Below are positions 53,075 through 61,292 of a stretch of DNA of 64,000 nucleotides, in pieces (within the stretch, counting starts at the first letter, position 1; the number at the start of each line of letters is the position of its first letter). Under the pieces are notes generated by a model. It was not told where the DNA came from. It saw only the letters and a program-made list of their open reading frames with translations, and did no database searches. The stretch comes from JAJFHI01 sp050633705 (GTDB taxonomy: Bacteria > Pseudomonadota > Alphaproteobacteria > Rhizobiales > Hyphomicrobiaceae), in NCBI GenBank assembly GCA_050633705.1, contig JBOEGZ010000011.1, positions 1-64,000 of the forward strand. The letters are read 5' to 3'. The translations under genes and the position numbers were made by a program.

Positions 53075-53959
53075 ATGGCGAAGACCGAACAAGACAGCGG
53101 CAATGAACTTGCTCAAAAATTCGATATAGACTCGCCCAAGTTGGCCTCTTGGGTCGAAGACAATGCCTTGTCTTGCGACGGCTTTCCTTACGACAAAAAG
53201 ATCAAACGCAAGGACTACGAAAAAGAGTTATTTGAGCTGCAGATTGAGTTGGTAAAGCTGCAAACACATGTAAATACCAGCGGCGATCGAATTGTTTGCT
53301 TGTTCGAAGGGCGTGATACGGCTGGAAAAGGCGGTTGCATCAAGCGTATCATGATGTACCTCAACCCCCGCGCAGCCCGCACGGTTGCACTCGCCAAACC
53401 CACTGAAACCGAGCAAGGTCAATGGTACTTCCAACGCTATGCCACCCACCTTCCGACCGCAGGTGAAATCGTTTTGTTCGATCGCTCTTGGTACAATCGC
53501 GCCGGCGTCGAACGTGTCATGGGTTACTGCGACGAACAGCAGTTGGCCAAGTTTCTGCGCACAGCCCCACGGTTTGAGCAAATCTTGGTCGATGATGGCA
53601 TCAAATTCTTCAAATTCTTTCTAACCATTGGCCAAGAAATGCAGCTTAAGCGTTTTCATGACCGCCGCCACAATCCAGTAAAACGATGGAAGCTCACCGC
53701 CAACGACCTTGCCTCAATACCGAAGTGGGACGCTTACACCGAAGCGCGCAACGAGATGTTTGACTTTACTCACACGACAACCTGTCCGTGGACCGTCGTG
53801 CGTGCCAATGACCAACGCCGCGCACGACTTGAAACAATTCGCCACATCCTGACAAACATCGATTACGAAAACAAAGACGACAAAATAGTCGGCAATCCTG
53901 ATCCAAAGATCATTACCAATAACCCAGCCGAATTTTTTGATGGGAACGAAACCGGTTAA
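53075..53959 (+). CDS. ppk2: polyphosphate kinase 2 (PPK2)
   Basis: Transfers phosphate between polyphosphate and nucleotides. The Walker A is EGRDTAGKGG (78-87), the lid/Walker B region is LFDRSWYNRAGVERVMGY, and KFFLTIGQEMQLKRFHDRR with RWKLTANDLASIPKWDAYTEAR is typical of class I PPK2. The ATG at 53075 has AAGGA 8 bases upstream; a TTG at 53012 would extend it. 294 residues. Monocistronic between the gcrA terminator and a convergent tetR. Confidence 0.96.
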   Translation: MAKTEQDSGNELAQKFDIDSPKLASWVEDNALSCDGFPYDKKIKRKDYEKELFELQIELVKLQTHVNTSGDRIVCLFEGRDTAGKGGCIKRIMMYLNPRAARTVALAKPTETEQGQWYFQRYATHLPTAGEIVLFDRSWYNRAGVERVMGYCDEQQLAKFLRTAPRFEQILVDDGIKFFKFFLTIGQEMQLKRFHDRRHNPVKRWKLTANDLASIPKWDAYTEARNEMFDFTHTTTCPWTVVRANDQRRARLETIRHILTNIDYENKDDKIVGNPDPKIITNNPAEFFDGNETG

Positions 53960-53982
53960 TCTTCTGGCGTAGAAAATTCAGT

Positions 53983-54630
53983 TCATTTTCCAGTTTGCAA
54001 ATATGGACGAACCAGCGCCACAATGTTTTCTGCATAGTCGTTGTTGTAGGGCTTTCGGTCGGCGGCCAGCAGGCGATACCAGAACGCGCCCAACAACACA
54101 TCGACCATCAAGTCACCATCAACGTTTTTGTGAAACTGTCCCGTTTTTTTACCGTGCGCAATGATATCGTAAAGGTAACTGCGGCGTAGCGATAAAAGCC
54201 TCTCGCTAAAATTCTCCCGAAACGCCGGATCGATTTGACCTTCTGCGATCAATGCGCGAAAGCCCTGTGCAACAGGTCGGCTGCGGTGAATTCGAAACAA
54301 TCGCTTCAAATGATCCTCCAGATCGGTGATGGCGTCATCCGTGGGATCAAATTCTGGCAAACGGCGTAGACTTTCTTCGCGATAAAATTCCAGAAACAGG
54401 TCTGCTTTTGTTTTCCACCAACGATAAATCGTTGGCTTTCCAACTTTGGCCTGAGCGGCAATACGTTCAATCGTTATGTCTTGGTAATCCAGTGTTTCGA
54501 GCAATTCAGCCGCGGCATCGAGGATCGCTCGATGTGCACTGGCACAACGCGGTCGACCGCGCCCTCGCGGCTCGTCTGCCTCAGCAGCTTCCGCCTTCGC
54601 CGTCCCAGCTTTCTCTCTTGTATCCGCCAT
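53983..54630 (-). CDS. TetR/AcrR family transcriptional regulator
   Basis: 215 residues from the ATG at 54630. After a charged leader comes the TetR HTH: HRAILDAAAELLETLDYQDI followed by TIERIAAQAKVGKPTIYRWW. The C-terminal domain has the TetR_C pattern around residues 110-200 (RLFRIHRSRPVAQGFRALIAEGQ). The ligand is unknown. No pump or enzyme gene is adjacent; the divergent gene is a Tad-domain protein. Confidence 0.92.
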   Translation of the reverse strand: MADTREKAGTAKAEAAEADEPRGRGRPRCASAHRAILDAAAELLETLDYQDITIERIAAQAKVGKPTIYRWWKTKADLFLEFYREESLRRLPEFDPTDDAITDLEDHLKRLFRIHRSRPVAQGFRALIAEGQIDPAFRENFSERLLSLRRSYLYDIIAHGKKTGQFHKNVDGDLMVDVLLGAFWYRLLAADRKPYNNDYAENIVALVRPYLQTGK

Positions 54631-54943
54631 TGTCGTCAACCCAGGCTTTCTTCGCATTGAAACAACACTTTGCTTTGACAGTCGCAAATCGAGCGCGCAC
54701 CTTAATACGTTTCGGGGAATAACGAAATACCGGTCATTCGAGACTTCGCAGTCGGGTGGTGTGTCATGAATTGAGACGCATAAAACGAACTTTTTTACCG
54801 CAATAAATTAGGAATTCAGATACTTAGCGCCAGAGTAACCATTCTCACATTCGCGGTGATGTAAAACCTATTTTTCAGTTTCGCACCGAACCCGACGAAC
54901 AATAGTCGACATTTCAAAACACTGACGTGAGAGCGTGTGACCG
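54631..54943. promoter_or_regulatory. divergent tetR/Tad-gene intergenic region with possible operator
   Basis: 313 bases without a gene. The palindrome-like TTTCG-GGGAATAA-CGAAA at 54710-54727 lies about 80 bases upstream of tetR and is a candidate autoregulatory operator (inference only). AT-rich sequence around 54780-54815 may hold promoter elements for the Tad-domain gene. Confidence 0.35.
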
Positions 54944-55570
54944 ATGGCGAACACAAGTAGACGTTCATTTTTACACCTGCTCAAGTGTTTTCATAAGGAT
55001 CCACAAGGCAGTGTGTTGATCCTCTACGCAGGCCTAGCGTTACCTTTTTTTGCGATTGTCGGTGGTGCAATCGACTACGCCCGCGTTGTCAGTGACCGTT
55101 CCGAACTTATACAAGCATCTGACGCAGCCGCGATCGCGGCAGGCAATCTGTCATCCAAACCAGAAGATATTCCTTCGATATTCGATGCACACTTCAAAGC
55201 CAATCTTCCTAACCGACTTGCAAAGACGCCTTACAAATTCGAAGTCGACAATGACACCGGAAAAATTACGGCCACGATAGATCATGCCGTAAAGATGCAC
55301 TTTGCAGCCATCCTCGGCATAAAGCATGTGAAGGTCTCCGTAAAAGCGACCGGACAATTCGTTATTATGGCGAACAATGAAGGATCGCCATTTGGCACGG
55401 GGAAACCGGTTGGGGATGCCTTTGATCTCGAAGCCGAGAAAAGGCGGATCATGCGAAACATTCGTGCACAGGTAAAACGCGCCCGCTTGCAGGGCGTTAA
55501 GCTGCCTGAAATTTCAGAAAAGAAGTTGGAAAAATATGCCGAGCATTTGGCACGCCAATCGAAGCGATAA
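54944..55570 (+). CDS. orphan TadE/TadG-like (Tad domain) protein
   Basis: 208 residues. The N-terminus has the Tad motif: DPQGSVLILYAGLALPFFAI then VGGAIDYARVVSDRSELIQA and SDAAAIAAG, a pilin-like hydrophobic helix following a short cytosolic leader. This is the pattern of TadG-like pseudopilin subunits. The central part is beta-rich, and the C-terminus is highly charged (RRIMRNIRAQVKRARLQG). No tad secretion genes (tadA, tadB, tadC, rcpA) lie nearby, so it is either a stand-alone envelope protein or served by a tad locus elsewhere. Confidence 0.85.
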   Translation: MANTSRRSFLHLLKCFHKDPQGSVLILYAGLALPFFAIVGGAIDYARVVSDRSELIQASDAAAIAAGNLSSKPEDIPSIFDAHFKANLPNRLAKTPYKFEVDNDTGKITATIDHAVKMHFAAILGIKHVKVSVKATGQFVIMANNEGSPFGTGKPVGDAFDLEAEKRRIMRNIRAQVKRARLQGVKLPEISEKKLEKYAEHLARQSKR

Positions 55571-55646
55571 TCCCAATTTACTCCACGCCCAGAACTATCC
55601 GAGCTATTCCATAATCACAACGCCCATGCTGTGATAGACTCTCGTG

Positions 55647-56135
55647 ATGAGCAACCTTAACCTTCCAGAAGACGGCCGACAATCGGCGACCGCTCTTGAT
55701 ATCCAACGTGGCACGATGCGGATGTTGCGCGCCCATGCCTTTGCGCCAATTTGCGAACACGCTCTGGCGAACAATCGCCGCGCAGACATCATCGCACTTT
55801 CAGATAAGGGCGAGGTGTGGATCATTGAAATCAAATCATCGCTTGAAGATTTTCGCGCAGACAACAAATGGCCAGAATATCGCGACTATTGCGATCGTTT
55901 TTTCTTCGCCGTAAAGCCAGAGTTTCCAAGTCATATTTTGCCTGAAAATACAGGACTCATTCTGGCCGACCGATTTCAAGCGGAAATTGTACAAGATGCG
56001 CCCGAACACCGCCTTGGTGCCCCGCGAAGAAAAGCTCTGACACTCGCTGTCGCCCGCGCCGCAGCCCTGAGACTGGCGAAGGCCGTTGATCCGGACTTAC
56101 CAACCCGAGTTGATGCTTGGCGCCCCGGAAAATAA
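55647..56135 (+). CDS. mmcB: MmcB family DNA repair protein
   Basis: 162 residues. Matches the alphaproteobacterial MmcB family (DUF3293-unrelated, PD-(D/E)xK-like): RRADIIALSDKGEVWIIEIK gives the nuclease-like D...ExK core, followed by SSLEDFRADNKWPEYRDYCDRFFFAV. In Caulobacter mmcB is damage-induced and protects against mitomycin C. I looked for a LexA box (GTTC-N7-GTTC) upstream and did not find a clear one. The GTG/ATG pair at 55644/55647 makes the start uncertain by one codon. Confidence 0.92.
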   Translation: MSNLNLPEDGRQSATALDIQRGTMRMLRAHAFAPICEHALANNRRADIIALSDKGEVWIIEIKSSLEDFRADNKWPEYRDYCDRFFFAVKPEFPSHILPENTGLILADRFQAEIVQDAPEHRLGAPRRKALTLAVARAAALRLAKAVDPDLPTRVDAWRPGK

Positions 56136-56143
56136 AATAAAAT

Positions 56144-56175
56144 AAAAAAAGACCAAGCCTTTCGGGCTTGGTCTT
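56144..56175 (-). terminator. intrinsic terminator of actR (minus strand)
   Basis: AAGACCAAGCC (56149-56159) and GGCTTGGTCTT (56165-56175) form a perfect 11-bp stem with loop TTTCG. On the minus strand it is followed by T7 (the A-run 56144-56150) and more T-rich sequence, so it ends actR transcription. Its position in the convergent gap lets it also stop mmcB, less efficiently. Confidence 0.9.
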
Positions 56176-56204
56176 GAATTCGTTGGTCCGAACAAGACCT
56201 AAAA

Positions 56205-56768
56205 TCACCGCGGCGCGCGCTTTGCTAGAATGCGTTGCAATGTGCGCCGGTGCATGTTGAGACGCCGCGCGGTCTCGGAGACATTGCGATTGCACAATTC
56301 ATATACGCGTTGAATGTGTTCCCAGCGCACACGATCTGCTGACATGGGATTTTCAGGTGGTGGCGCTTTTGAATTCGGTGGTGCAAGAAGTGCATCCGTC
56401 ACGTCATCGGCATCAGCAGGTTTGGCGAGATAATCAACCGCACCGAGTTTCACCGCCGTAACGGCAGTGGCGATGTTTCCATAGCCAGTAAGAACAATCG
56501 CGCGTGCATCGGGACGTACGTGCGCCAATTCGGCAATCACGTCCAGACCATTGCCGTCTTCAAGGCGCATATCAACAACTGCAAAAGCCGGCGCTTTTTC
56601 GCGAATGAGATCGATGCCTTCACTGACAGATGGCGCACCACGCACTTCAAAGCCACGTGTTTCCATAGCTCGTACAAGACGCTGCAAAAATGCACGGTCA
56701 TCGTCAACAATTACCAGGGAGCGATCTTCCGGTAGCTCATCCTGGCGAAATGACAAGTCTTCAGTCAT
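56205..56768 (-). CDS. actR: redox response regulator ActR/RegA/PrrA
   Basis: 187 residues. The receiver domain has the acidic VDDD pocket (21-24), phospho-Asp D66 (VVDMRLED) and Lys in DYLAKPAD. A short Pro-rich hinge (NSKAPPPENPM) leads to a Fis-type HTH (NRNVSETARRLNMHRRTLQR). Both the size and the near-invariant HTH identify the RegA/ActR/PrrA family, which controls respiration, carbon and nitrogen fixation and similar redox-linked processes. Its cognate kinase gene lies 206 bases upstream. Confidence 0.96.
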   Translation of the reverse strand: MTEDLSFRQDELPEDRSLVIVDDDRAFLQRLVRAMETRGFEVRGAPSVSEGIDLIREKAPAFAVVDMRLEDGNGLDVIAELAHVRPDARAIVLTGYGNIATAVTAVKLGAVDYLAKPADADDVTDALLAPPNSKAPPPENPMSADRVRWEHIQRVYELCNRNVSETARRLNMHRRTLQRILAKRAPR

Positions 56769-56974
56769 TGCCCAATAGTCCTCCTGAGTTGGCCTCTTTT
56801 ACAGTCCAGTATTGATTGGTGCAAATAGATACTCTCAAACTTAAAGATTAAGTGGCTCAAAGACCTGCACTTTGTCACTGTCGATAGAAAAACAGCCCTA
56901 ACGGCTATCCGAATTTAATCAAAACTTTCATGCAAGTGCAGATTATTCATCAGAAAGTATAAGCTCGCTGACGC

Positions 56975-58378
56975 TCAAACTGATTGCAACACGTCTCGCG
57001 GAGACTTCGCACGCCAGGCCATCGTGTCAATTGCGCCTTCGGCTTCAAACGCCCCCCTTGGCCACACAATTTGAACAATAGCGCCATGAAGCGGGGCGGG
57101 ACGATTGTCGAACGTCATGACCGCACCAGAGCGCTCAAGCAGTGTTTTTGCGATAAAGAAACCGAGCCCGAGACCATTGCCTTTACTCCTTGCCCGCCGA
57201 ACACTGCCATCAGGACGGGACGTAACGTATGGTTCTCCAAGACTGTCAATGAGATCCAACGCAAAGCCGGGTCCATCGTCACTGATGGTGACCGATACAA
57301 TGTCTGCGTCCCATTGTGCCTCAACATCAACACGACGATCAGCAAAATCAACGGCATTCTCGATGATGTTGCCAATGCCAAAGATGACACCTGGTCGGCG
57401 TTGCCCCACGGGCTCAAGCGCACCGGTTTCGCTAGCACCTTCGAGCGGCTTACCGGTCACTGAAATATAAGCTTCAGAACCTTGATGGGCCAATGCTGCC
57501 TCATCAATAATCTCATGAATTGAAATACTTGCATGCATTGGATCCTGTTCGCCGGGACTTTTCGTAAGCTTTTTAAGGATCTCGCGGCACCTTTCGGCCT
57601 GGTCGCGCAGAACTTGAACATCTTCACGGAAGGCATCATCCTTATCAAATTGATGCTCCAGCTCTTTGGCGATTACTGAAATTGTCGAAAGAGGTGTACC
57701 CAGCTCATGTGCGGCAGCAGCAGCCAGGCCATCTAAGGCATGCAGGCGTTGTTCACGCGCAAGGATAAGCTCGGTTGCTGACAATGCTGCCGACATTTGC
57801 CGACGTTCTTTGGCCAAACGCCACGAATAAAATGCCAAGAAAGTGACACTTGCAGACACAGCTGCAATTAAACCCTGCTTGTAGACGTATGGCAGCTGGA
57901 AGTAGAGCCCTTCTTCCCAAGGCAGTGGTTCATAATAAAAAACCAGCACGATCGTTACGCCAATCGCGATAAGCCCGAGAAATACCGTGTTGGCCAGACG
58001 TAACGTCGCCGCAGAAACCGTAACAGGCGCCATGATCAACATCATGAACGGATTCTCGATGCCGCCTGTTAAGTAAAGTAGCCCGGCCAATTGCATCAGG
58101 TCATAGGTGAGCAGGACTGTTGCAAACGAGGCTGTCAACTTGTGGCGCGGGGGATAACGCACGGCGAGAAAGACGTTGAGCCAGGCAGAAACAGCAATCA
58201 ATCCAAGGCACCAACCAATCGGCATTGGAAATTGGAGATAGAACGCAACGATCACAACGGCAATGAGCTGGCCAACAACGGCAATCCAACGCAATCGCAC
58301 CGTTGTTAGCAATCGCAACTGGCTGGCGTCGTGAGAGTATTCAGCTCCATGGTCTTCTGTATCAACCGTCAATGGCAC
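56975..58378 (-). CDS. actS: redox sensor histidine kinase ActS/RegB/PrrB
   Basis: 467 residues, GTG start. Six hydrophobic segments span about 30-190. The ubiquinone-binding motif GGIENPF (105-111) lies in the third loop, as in RegB. The H-box is AAAAHELGTPLSTIS with H224, and the redox-active Cys of the family is conserved as C264 in RDQAERCREILKKL. The ATPase domain follows (NIIENAVDFADRR, DDGPGF, GNGLGLGFFIAKTLLE). So both redox-sensing features of the family are intact. It is divergent from phaZ. Confidence 0.96.
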   Translation of the reverse strand: MPLTVDTEDHGAEYSHDASQLRLLTTVRLRWIAVVGQLIAVVIVAFYLQFPMPIGWCLGLIAVSAWLNVFLAVRYPPRHKLTASFATVLLTYDLMQLAGLLYLTGGIENPFMMLIMAPVTVSAATLRLANTVFLGLIAIGVTIVLVFYYEPLPWEEGLYFQLPYVYKQGLIAAVSASVTFLAFYSWRLAKERRQMSAALSATELILAREQRLHALDGLAAAAAHELGTPLSTISVIAKELEHQFDKDDAFREDVQVLRDQAERCREILKKLTKSPGEQDPMHASISIHEIIDEAALAHQGSEAYISVTGKPLEGASETGALEPVGQRRPGVIFGIGNIIENAVDFADRRVDVEAQWDADIVSVTISDDGPGFALDLIDSLGEPYVTSRPDGSVRRARSKGNGLGLGFFIAKTLLERSGAVMTFDNRPAPLHGAIVQIVWPRGAFEAEGAIDTMAWRAKSPRDVLQSV

Positions 58379-58659
58379 AGGTTGCTTGGTCCTTTAAAAC
58401 GAAGTTTCAATTCCAGAACTTCAATTTCGATACTCAGGCTTGTCGAAACCGAATTAACACACCCACAGCAAATACGATGGTTGTGCATCGCACGTAAACC
58501 CCTTCGATTCTTTCGCACCGCCGCGAATCAATGCACCATGAAGTCTCTGATTTTCAGCGCAAAACGCCAAAAAGAGCGTTTCGTGCTGCAACAATAAAAG
58601 ACACCGTATGCGTCTTAGGTCATGAGCGGGGCTTAGGGGCAACAAATTTGGGGGTGTCG

Positions 58660-59958
58660 ATGCTCTACCATTGGTATGAGCTCAGCCATGCTGCTGTGAA
58701 ACCAGCGCGCGCGGCCGTAGATACGTATTGTTTCGTCTTAGATCATCCGTTTAACCCATGGTCCTATACGACCGCAGGACGTAACGTATCGGCTGCGTGT
58801 AAAGTGTTTGAACGCACCACACGTCGTTATCCAAAGCCAGAGTTTGGCATCACAACGACATCAATCGATGGGCAAAACATCGCCGTTAGCGAAAATGTTG
58901 TTTGGCAAACACCGTTTTGCCGATTGCTACATTTTGCGCGCGATATTCCCTCCGAACGAGCCCAACAAGACCCGCCTATTGTGATTGTGGCGCCAATGTC
59001 GGGTCACTTTGCAACTCTTCTTCGTGGCACTGTTAAAACTCTGCTGCCAAATCACGAAATCTACATCACCGATTGGGTCGATGCCCGCCAAATGCCAGTC
59101 GAACACGGAACCTTCGACCTCGACACCTACATCGATCATATCATTGATATCATGGCGTTCCTAAAAGGTGACGCGCACATATTTGCTGTCTGTCAACCTT
59201 GTGTACCCGTATTGGCTGCAACCGCGCGTATGGAAGCAGAACAAAGCCAATACATTCCACAGTCCATCATTCTCGCCGGCGGCCCGGTTGATACACGTGT
59301 CAATCCTACCGCGGTCAATGGCGTGGCAATCTCACGTGGCACACGCTGGTTTGAGGACAATGTCCTTGCCACGGTTCCTTGGCCACATAAGGGATTCGGT
59401 CGCAAAGTTTACCCAGGCTTCATGCAATTGACCGGCTTCATGGCAATGAATCTTGATCGCCACCTCAATGCCCATCAAGACCTGTTTGTAAATCTCATTC
59501 GCGGTGATGGCGATTCCGCTCGCAAGCATCAATCCTTTTACGACGAATACCTTGCCGTCATGGACCTTACTGCTGAGTATTATCTGCAGACAATAGAGAG
59601 TGTGTTTATTCGCCACGAATTGGCCAGGGGTGAAATGAAACATCGCACACAACCTATTGATTTAACGGACATAACTCGAGTTCCGCTGATGACAATTGAA
59701 GGCGAAAAAGACGATATTACCGGACTTGGACAATGCCGCCAGGCGCTGGAGATGACGAAAAATCTCAACTCGGAAATGAAAGTTCACTATGAAGCCAGCG
59801 GCGTCGGCCATTATGGTGTCTTCAACGGATCAAGGTTTCACGACGACATCGCTCCACGCATTTCACAATTCACAATGACGCATGACCGGCGATCGTCACA
59901 AATAGCAACCACACCGGCAATGACAATCGAAACGAAACGTGGTGGAGCAGCTGCATAA
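58660..59958 (+). CDS. phaZ: intracellular polyhydroxyalkanoate depolymerase PhaZ
   Basis: 432 residues. The start MLYHWYELSHAAVKPARA is the standard N-terminus of intracellular PhaZ and supports the ATG at 58660 (GGGGG just upstream) over a longer frame. The nucleophile motif is FAVCQPCVPVLAA, where Cys replaces Ser as in R. eutropha PhaZ1. MTIEGEKDDITG and SGVGHYGVFNGSRF carry the Asp and His. It mobilises stored PHB granules. The 281 bases upstream are shared with the divergent redox kinase gene and contain no other gene. Confidence 0.96.
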   Translation: MLYHWYELSHAAVKPARAAVDTYCFVLDHPFNPWSYTTAGRNVSAACKVFERTTRRYPKPEFGITTTSIDGQNIAVSENVVWQTPFCRLLHFARDIPSERAQQDPPIVIVAPMSGHFATLLRGTVKTLLPNHEIYITDWVDARQMPVEHGTFDLDTYIDHIIDIMAFLKGDAHIFAVCQPCVPVLAATARMEAEQSQYIPQSIILAGGPVDTRVNPTAVNGVAISRGTRWFEDNVLATVPWPHKGFGRKVYPGFMQLTGFMAMNLDRHLNAHQDLFVNLIRGDGDSARKHQSFYDEYLAVMDLTAEYYLQTIESVFIRHELARGEMKHRTQPIDLTDITRVPLMTIEGEKDDITGLGQCRQALEMTKNLNSEMKVHYEASGVGHYGVFNGSRFHDDIAPRISQFTMTHDRRSSQIATTPAMTIETKRGGAAA

Positions 59959-60372
59959 ATCCGCAAGCTGAAACAACGTTTGCGCGCGCGTCATGGCAGG
60001 GTTTGAGCGCGCGCCGTAACGGGTCTGCAAACAATTTGGTGTCCTATCGGAGATATAGTTATCGCGAAACAAGTATGTTTCCGTGTCAACCTTGCTTGCT
60101 TGCACAACAACATAGCGCCCACTTGGTGCAATATCTATGCGGCGCAAGCGCAACAGGGTGAGCGTCGACTGCCAAACCAAATTGTTTTACTAGAGACGGG
60201 CATGCTTGGAAGCAGCTAACGATAACATTGCATTTGCAGTTCAACGAGCGTGATGGAAACCATAGTTGTGAGACAAGGTGTCCTTAACGAATGCGGCGTC
60301 CACAATTTTGACTTAGACAAGGCGGCGTATGCATTCTTACGATAGATTTAGATCGCAAGTAGAGAGGGCAGC
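59959..60372. other. 414-base intergenic stretch after phaZ
   Basis: No supported gene. The left end has the GC hairpin listed at 59982-60014. The right end carries GAGAGGG just before the metallopeptidase ATG. A minus-strand frame crosses the region but has no start signal or protein-like composition. Confidence 0.5.
59982..60014 (+). terminator. GC-only stem-loop after phaZ
   Basis: GCGCGCGC at 59982-59989 can pair with GCGCGCGC at 60007-60014 across 17 bases, starting 24 bases after the phaZ stop. No T-run follows. Each arm is also self-complementary, so the fold is not certain. Confidence 0.3.
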
Positions 60373-61146
60373 ATGGCGCGATCGATGACGCTGAAAGAAA
60401 ATAAAAAACGAAAAACGACACCACTCACTGATCCTCGACTGAAAGGACTTGGTGCACCGGTTGAAGTTCGCCGTCACCCCAAAGCACGTCGCTTAACTTT
60501 GCGCGTTAGCCGCACACGACGTGCCGTTATCGTCACGCTACCGCCAAGATGTGACATCGGTGAAGCTGGCACATTCGTTCACAGCAACATTGATTGGGTA
60601 CGCAAATGTCTTGGTGATATTCCCGAACCTGTGCCGTTCAATGACAAGGCAATTATTCCGTTGAGAGGCATCCCGCATCTCGTAAGCTTCATTGGGCAGC
60701 GCTTGGCGAACGGAACTGTCTGCACCGTTGACCGTGGCCCCGACCTTTACCCGGAAATACGTGTGGGTGGACAGCTCGAACATGCGCCGCGACGATTGCA
60801 CGATTGGCTGTTTTCTGAAGTTCGCCGCGATCTCGACCGATGCATCCAACAACACGCACGCTTTCTAAATCTAACCCCAAAGCGCTTCACAGTGCGCGAT
60901 CAAACCAGTCGGTGGGGATCTTGTTCGTCAACCGGCTCGTTGTCGTTTTCATGGCGCTTGATACTCGCTCCACCGTTTGTATTGGACTACGTTGCAGCCC
61001 ACGAAGTCGCCCATCTCAGCGAAATGAACCATGGCCAAAAGTTCTGGGCACTGGTTCATAAAACAATGCCGCGTACTCCAGAGGCGAAGCAATGGCTGCA
61101 AATCTACGGGATGGACTTGCATCGCTATGGCCTGAATAACGATTAG
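60373..61146 (+). CDS. YgjP-type M48-like metallopeptidase (DUF45)
   Basis: 257 residues. A basic N-terminus precedes the DUF45/YgjP core: RRHPKARRLTLRVSRTRRAV, FTVRDQTSRWGSCSSTGSLS, the zinc motif HEVAHLSEMNHGQKFW (HExxH plus the downstream His) and a C-terminal helix. The SRWGSCSS-GxLxFxWRL block is diagnostic. The physiological substrate of this family is unknown. GAGAGGG lies 6 bases before the ATG. Confidence 0.93.
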   Translation: MARSMTLKENKKRKTTPLTDPRLKGLGAPVEVRRHPKARRLTLRVSRTRRAVIVTLPPRCDIGEAGTFVHSNIDWVRKCLGDIPEPVPFNDKAIIPLRGIPHLVSFIGQRLANGTVCTVDRGPDLYPEIRVGGQLEHAPRRLHDWLFSEVRRDLDRCIQQHARFLNLTPKRFTVRDQTSRWGSCSSTGSLSFSWRLILAPPFVLDYVAAHEVAHLSEMNHGQKFWALVHKTMPRTPEAKQWLQIYGMDLHRYGLNND

Positions 61147-61292
61147 TTCTGCAGCGCGTTCTGCCGCCAATTTTTGTAGTTTTTGAAAACAACTTGACTG
61201 GCGATTGCGGAATCAAAACCTGTTTCGCAGAGAAATTTTCGAGCCGTTGGTGGTTTCTCAAAAACCTTACCGTTTGGTCTTTGCACAACGTA

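Noticed and set aside
55571..55646. SOS (LexA) box in front of mmcB
   Set aside because: No GTTC-N7-GTTC or its complement with the correct spacing was found, although mmcB is damage-induced in Caulobacter.
59896..60180. Minus-strand 94-residue frame after phaZ
   Set aside because: It overlaps the phaZ 3' end, has no ribosome-binding site and shows a Cys/Arg-rich composition typical of an antisense shadow.
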